Of a stretch of 64,000 bases of DNA, positions 1-13,000 are shown piece after piece. A program made the translations under genes and the position numbers. Origin of the DNA: Euglena gracilis (taxonomy: Eukaryota; Euglenida; Euglenophyceae; Euglenales); contig CP154956.1 in assembly GCA_039621445.1 (NCBI GenBank), positions 21,541,295-21,605,294 on the forward strand. Direction: 5' to 3'. Positions within the stretch are counted from its first letter, which is position 1, and each line of letters opens with the position of its first letter. Below the pieces are notes generated by a model. The model made no database searches. It had not been told where the DNA came from and saw only the letters and a program-made list of their open reading frames with translations.

Positions 1-2934
1 GCAAGAAATGAGCACATTTAGACGGCTGCATTCGACCACTCCGGGGGACTTTTACCAGGTCAGCCCAAGTTACCATGTAAAAACGGACCAAATTGGGCCT
101 TACTCCGAGTCACCGAATGGGTGTTCCAGGAGGCCTCCAAAGTCAGGGGACCCATTGGTTTCATGATTGTCGTGGTTTAATGGTCAAAAAAACCTGCATC
201 GGGAGTGTTGGTTGCAAGAAATGAGCACAGTTAGGTGGGTGCATTCGACCATTCCGGGGGTCAGCGCAGGTTACCATGCAAAAATGGACCAAATTGGGCC
301 TTACTCCGAGTAACCGAATGGGTGTTCCAGGAGGCCTCCAAAGTCAGTGGACCCGTTGCGTTCATGATTGTCGTGGTTTAATGGTAAGGAAAACATGCAG
401 CAGGAATGTGGCTTGCAAGAAATGAGCACATTTAGATGGGTGTATTCGACCATTCCGGGGGACATTTACCAGGTCAGCCCAGGTTACCATGTAAAAATGG
501 ACCAAATTAGGCCTTACTCCGAGTAACCGAATGGGTGTTCCAGGAGGCCTCCAAAGTCATGGGACCGGTTGGTTTTATTATTGTCGTGGTTTAATGGTAA
601 TGAAAACATGCAGCGGGAATTTTGGTTGCAGGAAATGAGCACATTTAGATGGGTGCATTCGACCATTCAGACATTTACCAGGTCAGCGCAGGTTACCATG
701 TAAAAATGGACCAAATTGGGCCTTACTCCGGGTAACCGAATGGGTGTTCTAGGAGGCCTCCAATGTCAGGGAACCCGTTGGTTTCATGATTGTCGTGGTT
801 TAATGCTAAGGAACACATGCAGCAGGAATGTTGCTTGCAATAACTCAGCTCATTTAGGTGGGTGCATTCGAACATTCCGGGGGACATTTACCAGGTCAGT
901 CCAGGTTACCTTGTAAAAATGGACCAAATTGGGCCTGACTCCGAGTAACCGAATGGGCGTTCCAGGAGGCCTCCAAAGTCAGGGGTCCCGTTGGTTTCAT
1001 GATTGTCGTGGTTTAATGGTAGGAAAAACATGCAGCGGGAATGTTGGTTGCAAGAAATGAACACATTTAGATGGGTGCATTCGACCATTCCGGGGGACAT
1101 TTACCAGGTCAGCCCAGCTCATCATGTAGAAATGGACCAAAATGGGCCTTACTCCGAGTAACCGAATGGGTGTTCCAGGAGGCCTACAAAGTCAGGGGAC
1201 CCGTTGGTTTCATGATTGTCGTCGTTTAATGGTAGGAAAAACATGCAGCGGGAATTTTGGTTGTAAGAAATGAGCACATTTAGATGGGTGTTTTCGACCA
1301 TTCCGGGGGACATTTACCAGGTCAGCCCAGGTTACCATGTAAAAGTGGACCAAATTGGGCCTCACTCCAAGTAACCGAATGGGTGTTCCAGGAGGACTCC
1401 AAAGTCAGGGGACCCGTTGGTTTCCTGGTTGTCGTCGTCCAATGGTAAGGAAAACATGCAGCGGGAATGTTGGTTGCAAGAAATGAGCTCATTTAGATGG
1501 GGGCATTCGACAATTCCGGGGGACATTTACCAGGTCAGCCCAGGTTACCATGTAAAAACGGACCAAATTGGGCCTTACTCCGAGTAACCGAATGGGTGTT
1601 CCAGGAGGCCTCCAAAGTCAGGGGACCGGTTGATTTCATGATTGTTGTGGTTTAAGGGTAAGAAAAACATGCAGCGGGAATGCTGCTTGCAAGAAGTGAG
1701 CACAGTTAGATGGGTGCATTCGATCATTCCGGAGAACATTCACCAGGTCAGCCCAGGTTACCATGTAAAAATGGACCAAATTGGGCCTTACTCCAAGTAA
1801 CCGAATGGGTGCTCCAGGAGGCCTCCAAAGTCAGGGGACCCGTTGGTTTCATTATTGTCGTTGTTTAATGGTAAGAAAGACATGCAGCAGGAATGTTGCT
1901 TGCAAGAAATGAGCACATTTAGATGGGTGCATTCGACCATTCCGGGGGACATTTACCAGGTCAGGCCAGGTTACCACGTAAAAATGGACCAAATTGGGCC
2001 TTACTTTGTGTAACCGAACGGGTGTTCCAGGAGGCCTCCGAAGTCAGGGGACCCGTTGGTTTCCTTATTGTCGTGGTTTAATGGTTAGAAAAACATGCAG
2101 CGGGAATGTTGCTTGCAAGAAATGAGCACAGTTAGGTGGGTGCATTCGACCATTCCGGGGGACATTTACCAGGTCAGCCAGGGTTACCATGTAAAAAAGG
2201 ACCAAATTGGGCCTTACTCCGAGTAACCGAATGGGTGTTCCAGGAGGCCTCCAAAGTCAGGGGACCGGTTGATTTCATGATTGTTGTGGTTTAAGGGTAA
2301 GAAAAACATGCAGCTGGAATGTTGCTTGCAAGAAATGAGCACAGTTAGATGGGTGCATTCGACCATTCCGGGGGACATTTACCACGTCAGCCCAGGTTAC
2401 CATGTAAAAATGGACCAAATCGGGCCTTAATCCGAGTAACCGAATGGGTGTTCCAGGTGGCCTCCAAAGTCAGGGGACCCGTTGGTTTCATTATTGCCGT
2501 GGTTTCATGGTAAAAAAAACATGCAGCGGGAATGTTGCTTGCAAGAAATGAAAACAGTTAGATGGGTGCATTCGACCATTCCAGGGGACTTTTACCAGGT
2601 CAGCCCAGGTTACCACATAAAAACGGACCAAATTGTGCCTTACTCCGAGTAACCGAATGGGTTCTCCAGGAGGCCTCCAAAGTCAGGGGACCCGTTGGTT
2701 TCATTATTGTCGCGGTTTAGTGGTAAGGAAAACATGCAGCGGGAATGTTGCTTGCAAGAATTGAGCACAGTTAGATGGGTGCATTCGACCATTCCGGGGG
2801 ACATTTTCCAGGTCATCCCAGGTTACCAAGTAAAAATGGACCAGATTGGGCCTTACTCCGAGTAACCGAATGGGTGTTCCAGGAGGCCTCCAAAGTCAGG
2901 GGACCCGTTGGTTTCATTATTGTCGTGGTTTAAT
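1..2934 (+). repeat. Diverged satellite sub-block
   Basis: About 14 monomers differ from the core consensus by many scattered substitutions, for example CACAGTTAG alternating with CACATTTAG, CATTATTGTCG alternating with CATGATTGTCG, and GCTTGCAAG for GGTTGCAAG. Two monomers have small internal deletions near 258 and 671. No other feature is visible. Confidence 0.85.
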
Positions 2935-5900
2935 TTGTCAAAAAAACGGGCAGCGGGAATGTTGCATTATTTTTGTGGTTTAATGGTAAAAAAATACATG
3001 CAGCTGGAATTTTGGTTGCAAGAAATGAGCACAGTTAGATGTGTGCATTCGACCATTCCGGAGGACATTTACCAGGTCAGGCCAGGTTACCACGTAAAAA
3101 TGGACCAAATTGGGCCTTACTCCGAGTAACCGAACGGGTGTTCCAGGAGGCCTCCGAAGTCAGGGGACCCGTTGGTTTCATTATTTTCGTGGTTTATTGG
3201 TTAGAAAAATATGCAGCGGGAATTTTGCTTGCAAGAAATGAGCACAGTTAGGTGGGTGCATTCGACCATTCCAGGGGACTTTTACCAGGTCAGCCCAGGT
3301 TACCATATAAAAATGGACCAAACTGGGCCTTACTCCGAGTAACCGAATGGGTGTTCCAGGAGGCCTCCAAAGTCAGTTGACCCGTTGGTTTCATTATTGC
3401 CGTGGTTTAATGGTAAAAAAACATGCAGCGGGAATGTTGCTTGCAAGAATTGAGCATAGTTAGATGGGTGCATTCGACCATTCCAGGGGACTTTTACCAG
3501 GTCAGCCCAGGTTACCACATAAAAACGGACCAAGTTGGGCCTTACTCCGAGTAACCGAATGGGTTCTCCAGGAGGCCTCCAAAGTCAGGGGACCCGTTGG
3601 TTTCATTATTGTCGTGGTTTAATGGTAAGAAAAACATGCAGCAGGAATGTTGGTTGCAAGAAATGAGCACATTCAGATGGGTGCATTCGACCATTCCGGG
3701 GGACATTCACCAGGTCAGCCCAGGTTACCACGTAAAAATGGACCAAATTGGGCCTTACTCCGATTAACCGAACGGATGTTCCAGGAGGCCTCCAAAGTCA
3801 GGGGACCCGTTGTTTTCATTATTGTCGTGGTTTAATGGTAAGAAAAACATGCAGCGGGAATGTTGCTTGCAAGAAATGAGCACAGTTAGATGGGTGCATT
3901 CGACCATTCTGGGGGACTTTTACCAGGTCAGCCCAGGTTACCACGTAAAAATGGACCAAATTGGGCCTTACTCCGAGTAACCGAATGGGTGTTCCAGGAG
4001 GCCTCCAAAGTCAGGGGACCCATTGGTTTCATTATTGTCGTGGTTTAATGGTAAAAAAACATGCAGCGGGAATGTTGGTTGCAAGAAATGAGCACAGTTA
4101 GATGGGTGCATTCGACCATTCCAGGGGACTTTTACTAACCGAACGGATGTTCCAGCAGGCCTCCAAAGTCAGGCGACCCGTTGGTTCCACGATTGTCGTG
4201 GTTTAATGGTAAAAAAATACATGCAGCTGGAATGTTGGTTGCAAGAAATGAGCACAGTTTGATTGGTGCTTTCGACCATTCTGGGGGACATTTACCAGGT
4301 CAGCCCAGGTTACCACGTAGAAATGGACCAAACTGGGCCTTACTCCGAGTAACCGAACGGGTGTTCCAGGAGGCCTCCAAAGTCAGGGGACCCGTTGGTT
4401 TCATTATTGCCGTGGTTTAATGGTAAAAAAACATGCAGCGGGAATGTTGGTTGCAAGAAATGAGCACAGTTAGATGGGTGCATTCGACCATTCCAGGGGA
4501 CTTTTACTAACCGAATGGGTGTTCCAGGAGGCCTCCAAAGTCAGTGGACCCGTTGGTTTCATTATTGTCGTGGTTTAATTTGTCAAAAAAACGGGCAGCG
4601 GGAATGTTGCGTTATTTTTGTGGTTTAATGGTAAAAAAATACATGCAGCTGGAATTTTGGTTGCAAGAAATGAGCACAGTTAGATGTGTGCATTCGACCA
4701 TTCCGGAGGACATTTACCAGGTCAGGCCAGGTTACCACGTAAAAATGGACCAAATTGGGCCTTACTCCGAGTAACCGAACGGGTGTTCCAGGAGGCCTCC
4801 GAAGTCAGGGGACCCGTTGGTTTCATTATTTTCGTGGTTTATTGGTTAGAAAAATATGCAGCGGGAATTTTGCTTGCAAGAAATGAGCACAGTTAGGTGG
4901 GTGCATTCGACCATTCCAGGGGACTTTTACCAGGTCAGCCCAGGTTACCATGTAAAAATGGACCAAACTGGGCCTTACTCCGAGTAACCGAATGGGTGTT
5001 CCAGGAGGCCTCCAAAGTCAGTTGACCCGTTGGTTTCATTATTGCCGTGGTTTAATGGTAAAAAAACATGCAGCGGGAATGTTGCTTGCAAGAATTGAGC
5101 ATAGTTAGATGGGTGCATTCGACCATTCCAGGGGACTTTTACCAGGTCAGCCCAGGTTACCACATAAAAACGGACCAAGTTGGGCCTTACTCCGAGTAAC
5201 CGAATGGGTTCTCCAGGAGGCCTCCAAAGTCAGGGGACCCGTTGGTTTCATTATTGTCGTGGTTTAATGGTAAGAAAAACATGCAGCAGGAATGTTGGTT
5301 GCAAGAAATGAGCACATTCAGATGGGTGCATTCGACCATTCCGGGGGACATTCACCAGGTCAGCCCAGGTTACCACGTAAAAATGGACCAAATTGGGCCT
5401 TACTCCGATTAACCGAACGGATGTTCCAGGAGGCCTCCAAAGTCAGGGGACCCGTTGTTTTCATTATTGTCGTGGTTTAATGGTAAGAAAAACATGCAGC
5501 GGGAATGTTGCTTGCAAGAAATGAGCACAGTTAGATGGGTGCATTCGACCATTCTCGGGGACTTTTACCAGGTCAGCCCAGGTTACCACGTAAAAATGGA
5601 CCAAATTGGGCCTTACTCCGAGTAACCGAATGGGTGTTCCAGGAGGCCTCCAAAGTCAGGGGACCCATTGGTTTCATTATTGTCGTGGTTTAATGGTAAA
5701 AAAACATGCAGCGGGAATGTTGGTTGCAAGAAATGAGCACAGTTAGATGGGTGCATTCGACCATTCCAGGGGACTTTTACTAACCGAACGGATGTTCCAG
5801 GAGGCCTCCAAAGTCAGGCGACCCGTTGGTTCCACGATTGTCGTGGTTTAATGGTAAAAAAATACATGCAGCTGGAATGTTGGTTGCAAGAAATGAGCAC

Positions 5901-6224
5901 AGTTTGATTGGTGCTTTCGACCATTCTGGGGGACATTTACCAGGTCAGCCCAGGTTACCACGTAGAAATGGACCAAACTGGGCCTTACTCCGAGTAACCG
6001 AACGGGTGTTCCAGGAGGCCTCCAAAGTCAGGGGACCCGTTGGTTTCATTATTGCCGTGGTTTAATGGTAAAAAAACATGCAGCGGGAATGTTGGTTGCA
6101 AGAAATGAGCACAGTTAGATGGGTGCATTCGACCATTCCAGGGGACTTTTACTAACCGAATGGGTGTTCCAGGAGGCCTCCAAAGTCAGTGGACCCGTTG
6201 GTTTCATTATTGTCGTGGTTTAAT
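2935..6224 (+). repeat. Higher-order repeat: two copies of a 1,645-bp block
   Basis: Landmarks recur at a fixed offset of 1,645 bp: 3,039 and 4,684, 3,330 and 4,975, 3,647 and 5,292, 4,181 and 5,826, 4,501 and 6,146. I noticed only about four base differences between copies (near 2,965/4,610, 3,307/4,952, 3,909/5,554 and 4,156/5,801). The block is eight monomers, of which two have lost the same 55-bp piece (joints at 4,134 and 4,508 in copy one) and one carries about 51 extra bases where two monomer parts are joined (2,935-2,995). Monomers inside the block differ much more from each other than the two blocks do, which is the definition of a higher-order repeat. Confidence 0.93.
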
Positions 6225-9200
6225 GGTAAGAAAAACATGCAGCGGGAACGTTGGTTGCAAGAAATGAGCACAGTTAGATGGGTGCATTCGACCATTCCGG
6301 GGGACATTTACCAGGCCAGCCCAGGTTACCACGTAAAAATGGACCAAATTGGGCCTCACTCCGAGTAACCGAACGGGTGTTCCAGGAGGCCTCCAAAGTC
6401 AGGGGACCCGTTCGTTTCATGACTGCCATGGTTTAATGGTAAGAGAAACATGCAGCAGGAATTTTGTTTGCAAGAAATGAGCACAGTTAGATGGGTGCAT
6501 TCGACCATTCCGGGGGACTTTTACCAGGTCAGCCCAGGTTACCACGTAAAAATGGACCAAAATGGGCCTGACTCCGGGTAACCGAATGGGTGTTCCAGGA
6601 GGCCTCCAAAGTCAGGGGACCCGTTGGCTTCATGATTGTCGTGGTTTAATGGGCAGAGAAACATGCAGTGGGAATGTTGCTTGCAAGAAATGAGCACAGT
6701 TAGATGGGTGCATTCGACCATTCTGGGGACATTTACCACATTTACCACCAGGTTACCACGTAAAAATGGACCAAAATTGGGCCTTACTCCGGTAACCGAA
6801 TGGGTGTTCCAGGAGGCCTCCAAAGTCAGGGGACCCTTTGGTTTCATGATTTTCGTAGTTCAATGGTAAGAAAAACATGCAGCGGGAATGTTGGTTGCAA
6901 GAAATGAGCACAGTTAGATGGGTGCATTCGACCATTCCGGGGGACTTTTACCAGGTCAGCCCAGGTTACCACGTAAAAATGGACCAAAATGGGCCTTACT
7001 CCGAGTAACCGAATGAGTGGTCCAGGAGGCCTTCAAAGTCAGGGGACCCGTTGGTTTCATGATTGTCGTGGTTTAATGGTAAAAAAAACATGCAGCGTGA
7101 ATGTTGGTTGCCCAAAATGATCACAGTTCGATGGGTGCATTCGACCATTCCGGGGGACATTTACCAGGTCAGCCCAGGTTACCACGTAAAAATGGACCAA
7201 ATTGGGGCTTACTCCGAGTAACCGAACGGGTGTTCCAGGAGGCCTCCAAAGTCAGGGGACCCGTTGGTTTCATTATTGTCGTGGTTTAATGGTAAGAACA
7301 ACATGCAGCGGGAATGTTGGTTGCCCGAAATGAGCACATTTAGATGGGTGCATTCGACCATTCCGGGGGACATTTACCAGGTCAGCCCAGGTTACCACGT
7401 AAAAATGGACCAAATTGGGCCTTACTCTGAGTAACCGAAAGGGTGTTCCAGGAGGCCTCCAAAGTCAGGGGACCCGTTGGTTTCATTATAGTCGTCGTTT
7501 AATGCTAAGAAAAACATGCAGCGGGAATGTTGGTTGCAGGAAACTAGCACAGTTAGATGGGTGCATTCGATCATTCCGGGGGACATTCACCAGGTCAGCC
7601 CAGGTTACCACGTAAAAATGGACCAAATTGGGCCTTACTCCGAGTAACCGAATGGGTGTTCCAGGAGGCCTCCAAAGTCAGGGGACCCGTTGGTTTCATA
7701 ATTGTCGTGGTTTAATGGGTAGAAAAACATGCAGCGGGAATGTTGGTTGCAAGAAATGAGCACGTTTAGATGGGTGCATTCGACCATTCCGGAGGATATT
7801 TACCAGGTCAGCTCAGGTTACCATGTAAAAATGGACCAAATTGGGCCTTACTCCGAGTAACCGAATGGGTGATCCAGGAGGCCTCCAAAGTCAGGGGACC
7901 CGTTGGTTTCATGATTGTCGTGGCTTAATGGCAAGAAAAACATGCAGCGGGAATGTTGGTTGCAAGAAATGAGCACATTTATATGGGTGCATTCGACCAT
8001 TCCGGGGGACTTTTACCAGGTCAGCCCAGGTTACCACGTAAAAATGGACCAAATTGGGCATTACTCCGAGTAACCGAATGGCCTCCAAAGTCAGGGGACC
8101 CGTTGGTTTCATGATTGTCGTGGTTTAATGGTGAGAAAAACATGCAGCGGAAATGTTGGTTGCAAGAAACGAGCACATTTAGATGGGTGCATTCGACCAT
8201 ACACGGGGGACTTTTACCAGGTCAGCCCAGGTTACCATGTAAAAAAGGACCAAATTGGGCCTTACTCCGAGTAACCGAATGTGTGCTCCAGGAGGCCTCC
8301 AAAGTCAGGGGACCCGTTGGATTCACTATTGTCGTGGTTTATTGGGCAGAAAACATTGCAGCGGGAATGTTGGTTGCAAGAAATGAGCACATTTAGATGG
8401 GTGCATTCGACCATTCCGGGGGATATTTACCAGGTCAGCCCAGGCTACCACGTAAAAATGGACCAAAATGGGCCTTACTCCGAGTAACTGAATCGGTGTT
8501 CCAGGAGGCCTCCAAATTCAGGGGACCCGTTGGTTTCATGATTGTAGTGATTTAATGGTAAGAAAAACATGCAGCGGGAATGTTGCTTGCAAGAAATGAG
8601 CACAGTTAAATGGGTGCATTCGACCATTCCGGGGGACTTTTATCAGGTCAGCCCAGGTTACCACGTAAAAATGGACCAAATTGGGCCTTACTTCGAGTAA
8701 CCGAATGGGTGTTCCCGGAGGCTTCCAAAGTCAGGGGACCTGTTGGTTTCATTATTGTCGTGGTTTAATGTTAAGAAAAACATGCAGCGGGAGTGCTGGT
8801 TGCAGGAAATGAGCACAGTTAAATGGGTGCGTTCGACAATTCCGGTGGACATTTACCAGGTCAGCCCAGGTTACCGCGTAAAAATGGACCAAAATGGGCC
8901 TTCCTCCGAGTAACGAATGGGTGTTCCAGGAGGCCTCCAAAGTCAGGGGACCCGTTGGTTTCATGATTATCGTGGTTTAATGGTAAGAAAAACCCTGCAG
9001 CGGGAACGTTGGATGCAAGAAATGAGCACATTTAGATGGGTGCATTCGACCATTCGCGGGGACATTTACCAGGTCAGCCCAGGTTACCATGTAAAAAAGG
9101 ACCAAATTGGGCCTTACTCCGAGTAACCGAATGTGTGCTCCAGGAGGCCTCCAAAGTCAGGGGACCCGTTGGATTCACTATTGTCGTGGTTTAATGGGCA

Positions 9201-10200
9201 GAAAAACATGCAGCGGGAATGTTGGTTGCAAGAAATGAGCACATTTAGATGGGTGCATTCGACCATTCCGGGGGACTTTTATCAGGTCAGCCCAGGTTAC
9301 CACGTAAAAATGGACCAAATTGGGCCTTACTTCGAGTAACCGAATGGGTGTTCCAGGAGGCCTCCAAAGTCAGGGGACCCGTTGGTTTCACTATTGTCGT
9401 GGTGTAATGGGCAGAAAAACATGCAGCGGGAATGTTGGTTGCAAGAAATAAGCACAGTTAAATGGGTGCATTCGACCATTCCGGGGGACATTTACCAGGT
9501 CTGCCCAGGTTACCATGTAAAATGGACCAAATTTCGCCTTAGTCCGAGTAACCGAATGGGTGTTCCAGAAGGCCTCCAAAGTCAGGGGACCCATTGGATT
9601 CATGACTGTCGTGGTTTAATGGTCAGAAAAACATGCAGCGGGAATGTTGGTTGCAAGAAATGAGCACATTTAGATGGGTGCATTCGACCATTCCGGGGGA
9701 GATTTACCAGTCAGCCCGGGTTACCGCGTAAAAATGGACCAAATTGGGCCTTACTCCGAGTAACCGAATGGGTGTTCCAGGAGGCCTCCAGAGTCAGGGG
9801 ACCCGTTGGTTTCATTATTGTCGTGGTTCAATGGTAAGAAAAACATGCAGCGGGAGTGCTGGTTGCAAGAAATGAGCACAGTTAGACGGGTGCGTTCGAC
9901 CATTCCGGTGCACATTTACCAGGTCAGCCCAGGTTACCGCGTAAAAATGGACCAAAATGGGCCTTACTCCGAGTAACCGAATGGGTGTTCCAGGAGGCCT
10001 CCAAAGTCAGGGGACCCGTTGGTTTCATGATTGTCGTGGTCTAATGGTAAGAAAAACCCTGCAGCGGGAATGTTGCTTGCAAGAAATGAGCACAGTTAAA
10101 TGGGTGCATTCGACCATTCCGGGGGACATTTACCAGGTCAGCCCAGGTTACCATGTAAAAATGGACCAAATTGGGCCTTACTCCGAGTAACCGAATGGGT
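6225..10200 (+). repeat. Diverged satellite sub-block
   Basis: About 19 monomers mix several variants, including CACGTAAAAATGG for CATGTAAAAATGG, GGGCAGAAAAACATG for GGTAAGAAAAACATG, and GACTTTTACCAGG for GACATTTACCAGG. A monomer near 8,083 has lost about 12 bp between GAATGG and CCTCCAAAG. One near 6,735 has ACATTTACC duplicated. No non-satellite sequence is seen. Confidence 0.85.
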
Positions 10201-13000
10201 GTTCCAGGAGGCCTCCAAAGTCAGGGGACCCGTTGGTTTCATGATTGTCGTGGTTTAATGGTAAGAAAAACATGCAGCGGGAATGTTGGTTGCAAGAAAT
10301 GAGCACATTTAGATGGGTGCATTCGACCATTCCGGGGGACATTTACCAGGTCAGCCCAGGTTACCATGTAAAAAAGGACCAAATTGGGCCTTACTCCGAG
10401 TAACCGAATGGGTGTTCCAGGAGGCCTCCAAAGTCAGGGGACCCGTTGGTTTCATGATTGTCGTGGTTTAATGGTAAGAAAAACATGCAGCAGGAATGTT
10501 GGTTGCAAGAAATGAGCACATTTAGATGGGTGCATTCGACCATTCCGGGGGACATTTACCAGGTCAGCCCAGGTTACCACGTAAAAATGGACCAAATTGG
10601 GCCTTACTCCGAGTAACCGAATGGGTGTTCCAGGAGGCCTCCAAAGTCAGGGGACCCGTTGGTTTCATGATTGTCGTGGTTTAATGGTAAGAAAAACATG
10701 CAGCGGGAATGTTGGTTGCAAGAAATGAGCACATTTAGATGGGTGCATTCGACCATTCCGGGGGACATTTACCAGGTCAGCCCAGGTTACCATGTAAAAA
10801 AGGACCAAATTGGGCCTTACTCCGAGTAACCGAATGTGTGCTCCAGGAGGCCTCCAAAGTCAGGGGACCCGTTGGTTTCATGATTGTCGTGGTTTAATGG
10901 TAAGAAAAACATGCAGCAGGAATGTTGGTTGCAAGAAATGAGCACATTTAGATGGGTGCATTCGACCATTCCGGGGGACATTTACCAGGTCAGCCCAGGT
11001 TACCATGTAAAAATGGACCAAATTGGGCCTTACTCCGAGTAACCGAATGGGTGTTCCAGGAGGCCTCCAAAGTCAGGGGACCCGTTGGTTTCATGATTGT
11101 CGTGGTTTAATGGGCAAAAAAACATGCAGCGGGAATGTTGGTTGCAAGAAATGAGCACATTTAGATGGGTGCATTCGACCATTCCGGGGGACATTTACCA
11201 GGTCAGCCCAGGTTACCATGTAAAAAGGACCAAATTGGGCCTTACTCCGAGTAACCGAATGTGTGTTCCAGGAGGTCTCCAAAGTCAGGGGACCCGTTGG
11301 TTTCATGATTGTCGTGGTTTAATGGTAAGAAAAACATGCAGCGGGAATGTTGGTTGCAAGAAATGAGCACATTTAGATGGGTGCATTCGACCATTCCGGG
11401 GGGATTTACCAGGTCAGCCCAGGTTACCATGTAAAAATGGACCAAATTGGGCCTTACTCCGAGTAACCGAATGGGTGTTCCAGGAGGCCTCCAAAGTCAG
11501 GGGACCCGTTGGTTTCATGATTGTCGTGGTTTAATGGTAAGAAAAACATGCAGCGGGAATGTTGGTTGCAAGAAATGAGCACATTTAGATGGGTGCATTC
11601 GACCATTCCGGGGGACATTTACCAGGTCAGCCCAGGTTACCATGTAAAAATGGACCAAATTGGGCCTTACTCCGAGTAACCGAATGGGTGTTCCAGGAGG
11701 CCTCCAAAGTCAGGGGACCCGTTGGTTTCATGATTGTCGTGGTTTAATGGTCAGAAAAACATGCAGCGGGAATGTTGGTTGCAAGAAATGAGCACATTTA
11801 GATGGGTGCATTCGACCATTCCGGGGGATATTTACCAGGTCAGCCCAGGTTACCACGTAAAAATGGACCAAATTGGGCCTTACTCCGAGTAACCGAATGG
11901 GTGTTCCAGGAGGCCTCCAAAGTCAGGGGACCCGTTGGTTTCATGATTGTCGTGGTTTAATGGTAAGAAAAACATGCAGCGGGAATGTTGGTTGCAAGAA
12001 ATGAGCACATTTAGATGGGTGCATTCGACCATTCCGGGGGACATTTACCAGGTCAGCCCAGGTACCATGTAAAAATGGACCAAATTGGGCCTTACTCCGA
12101 GTAACCGAATGGGTGTTCCAGGAGGCCTCCAAAGTCAGGGGACCCGTTGGTTTCATGATTGTCGTGGTTTAATGGTAAGAAAAACATGCAGCGGGAATGT
12201 TGCTTGCAAGAAATGAGCACATTTAGATGGGTGCATTCGACCATTCCGGGGGACATTTACCAGGTCAGCCCAGGTTACCATGTAAAAATGGACCAAATTG
12301 GGCCTTACTCCGAGTAACCGAATGGGTGTTCCAGGAGGCCTCCAAAGTCAGGGGACCCGTTGGTTTCATGATTTTCGTGGTTTAATAGTCAGAAGAACAT
12401 GCAGCGGGAATGTTGGTTGCAAGAAATGAGCACATTTAGATGGGTGCAGTCGACCATTCCGGGGGACATTTACCAGGTCAGCCCAGGTTACCACGTAAAA
12501 ATGGACCAAATTGGGCCTTACTCCGAGTAACCGAATGGGTGTTCCAGGAGGCCTCCAAAGTCAGGGGACCCGTTGGTTTCATGATTGTCGTGGTTTAATG
12601 GTAAGAAAACATGCAGCGGGAATGTTGGTTGCAAGAAATGAGCACATTTAGATGGGTGCATTCGACCATTCCGGGGGACATTTACCAGGTCAGCCCAGGT
12701 TACCATGTAAAAATGGACCAAATTGGGCCTTACTCCGAGTAACCGAATGGGTGTTCCAGGAGGCCTCCAAAGTCAGGGGACCCGTTGGTTTCATGATTTT
12801 CGTGGTTTAATGGTAAGAAAAACATGCAGCGGGAATGTTGGTTGCAAGAAATGAGCACATTTAGATGGGTGCATTCGACCATTCCGGGGGACATTTACCA
12901 GGTCAGCCCAGGTTACCACGTAAAAATGGACCAAATTGGGCCTTACTCCGAGTAACCGAATGGGTGTTCCAGGAGGCCTCCAAAGTCAGGGGACCCGTTG
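10201..13000 (+). repeat. Fairly uniform satellite sub-block
   Basis: About 13 monomers lie close to the core consensus, each differing by only a few bases, for example CATGTAAAAAAGGACC versus CATGTAAAAATGGACC and single-base losses near 11,226, 12,063 and 12,606. This is a smaller homogenised patch separate from the 33-39.5-kb core. Confidence 0.8.
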
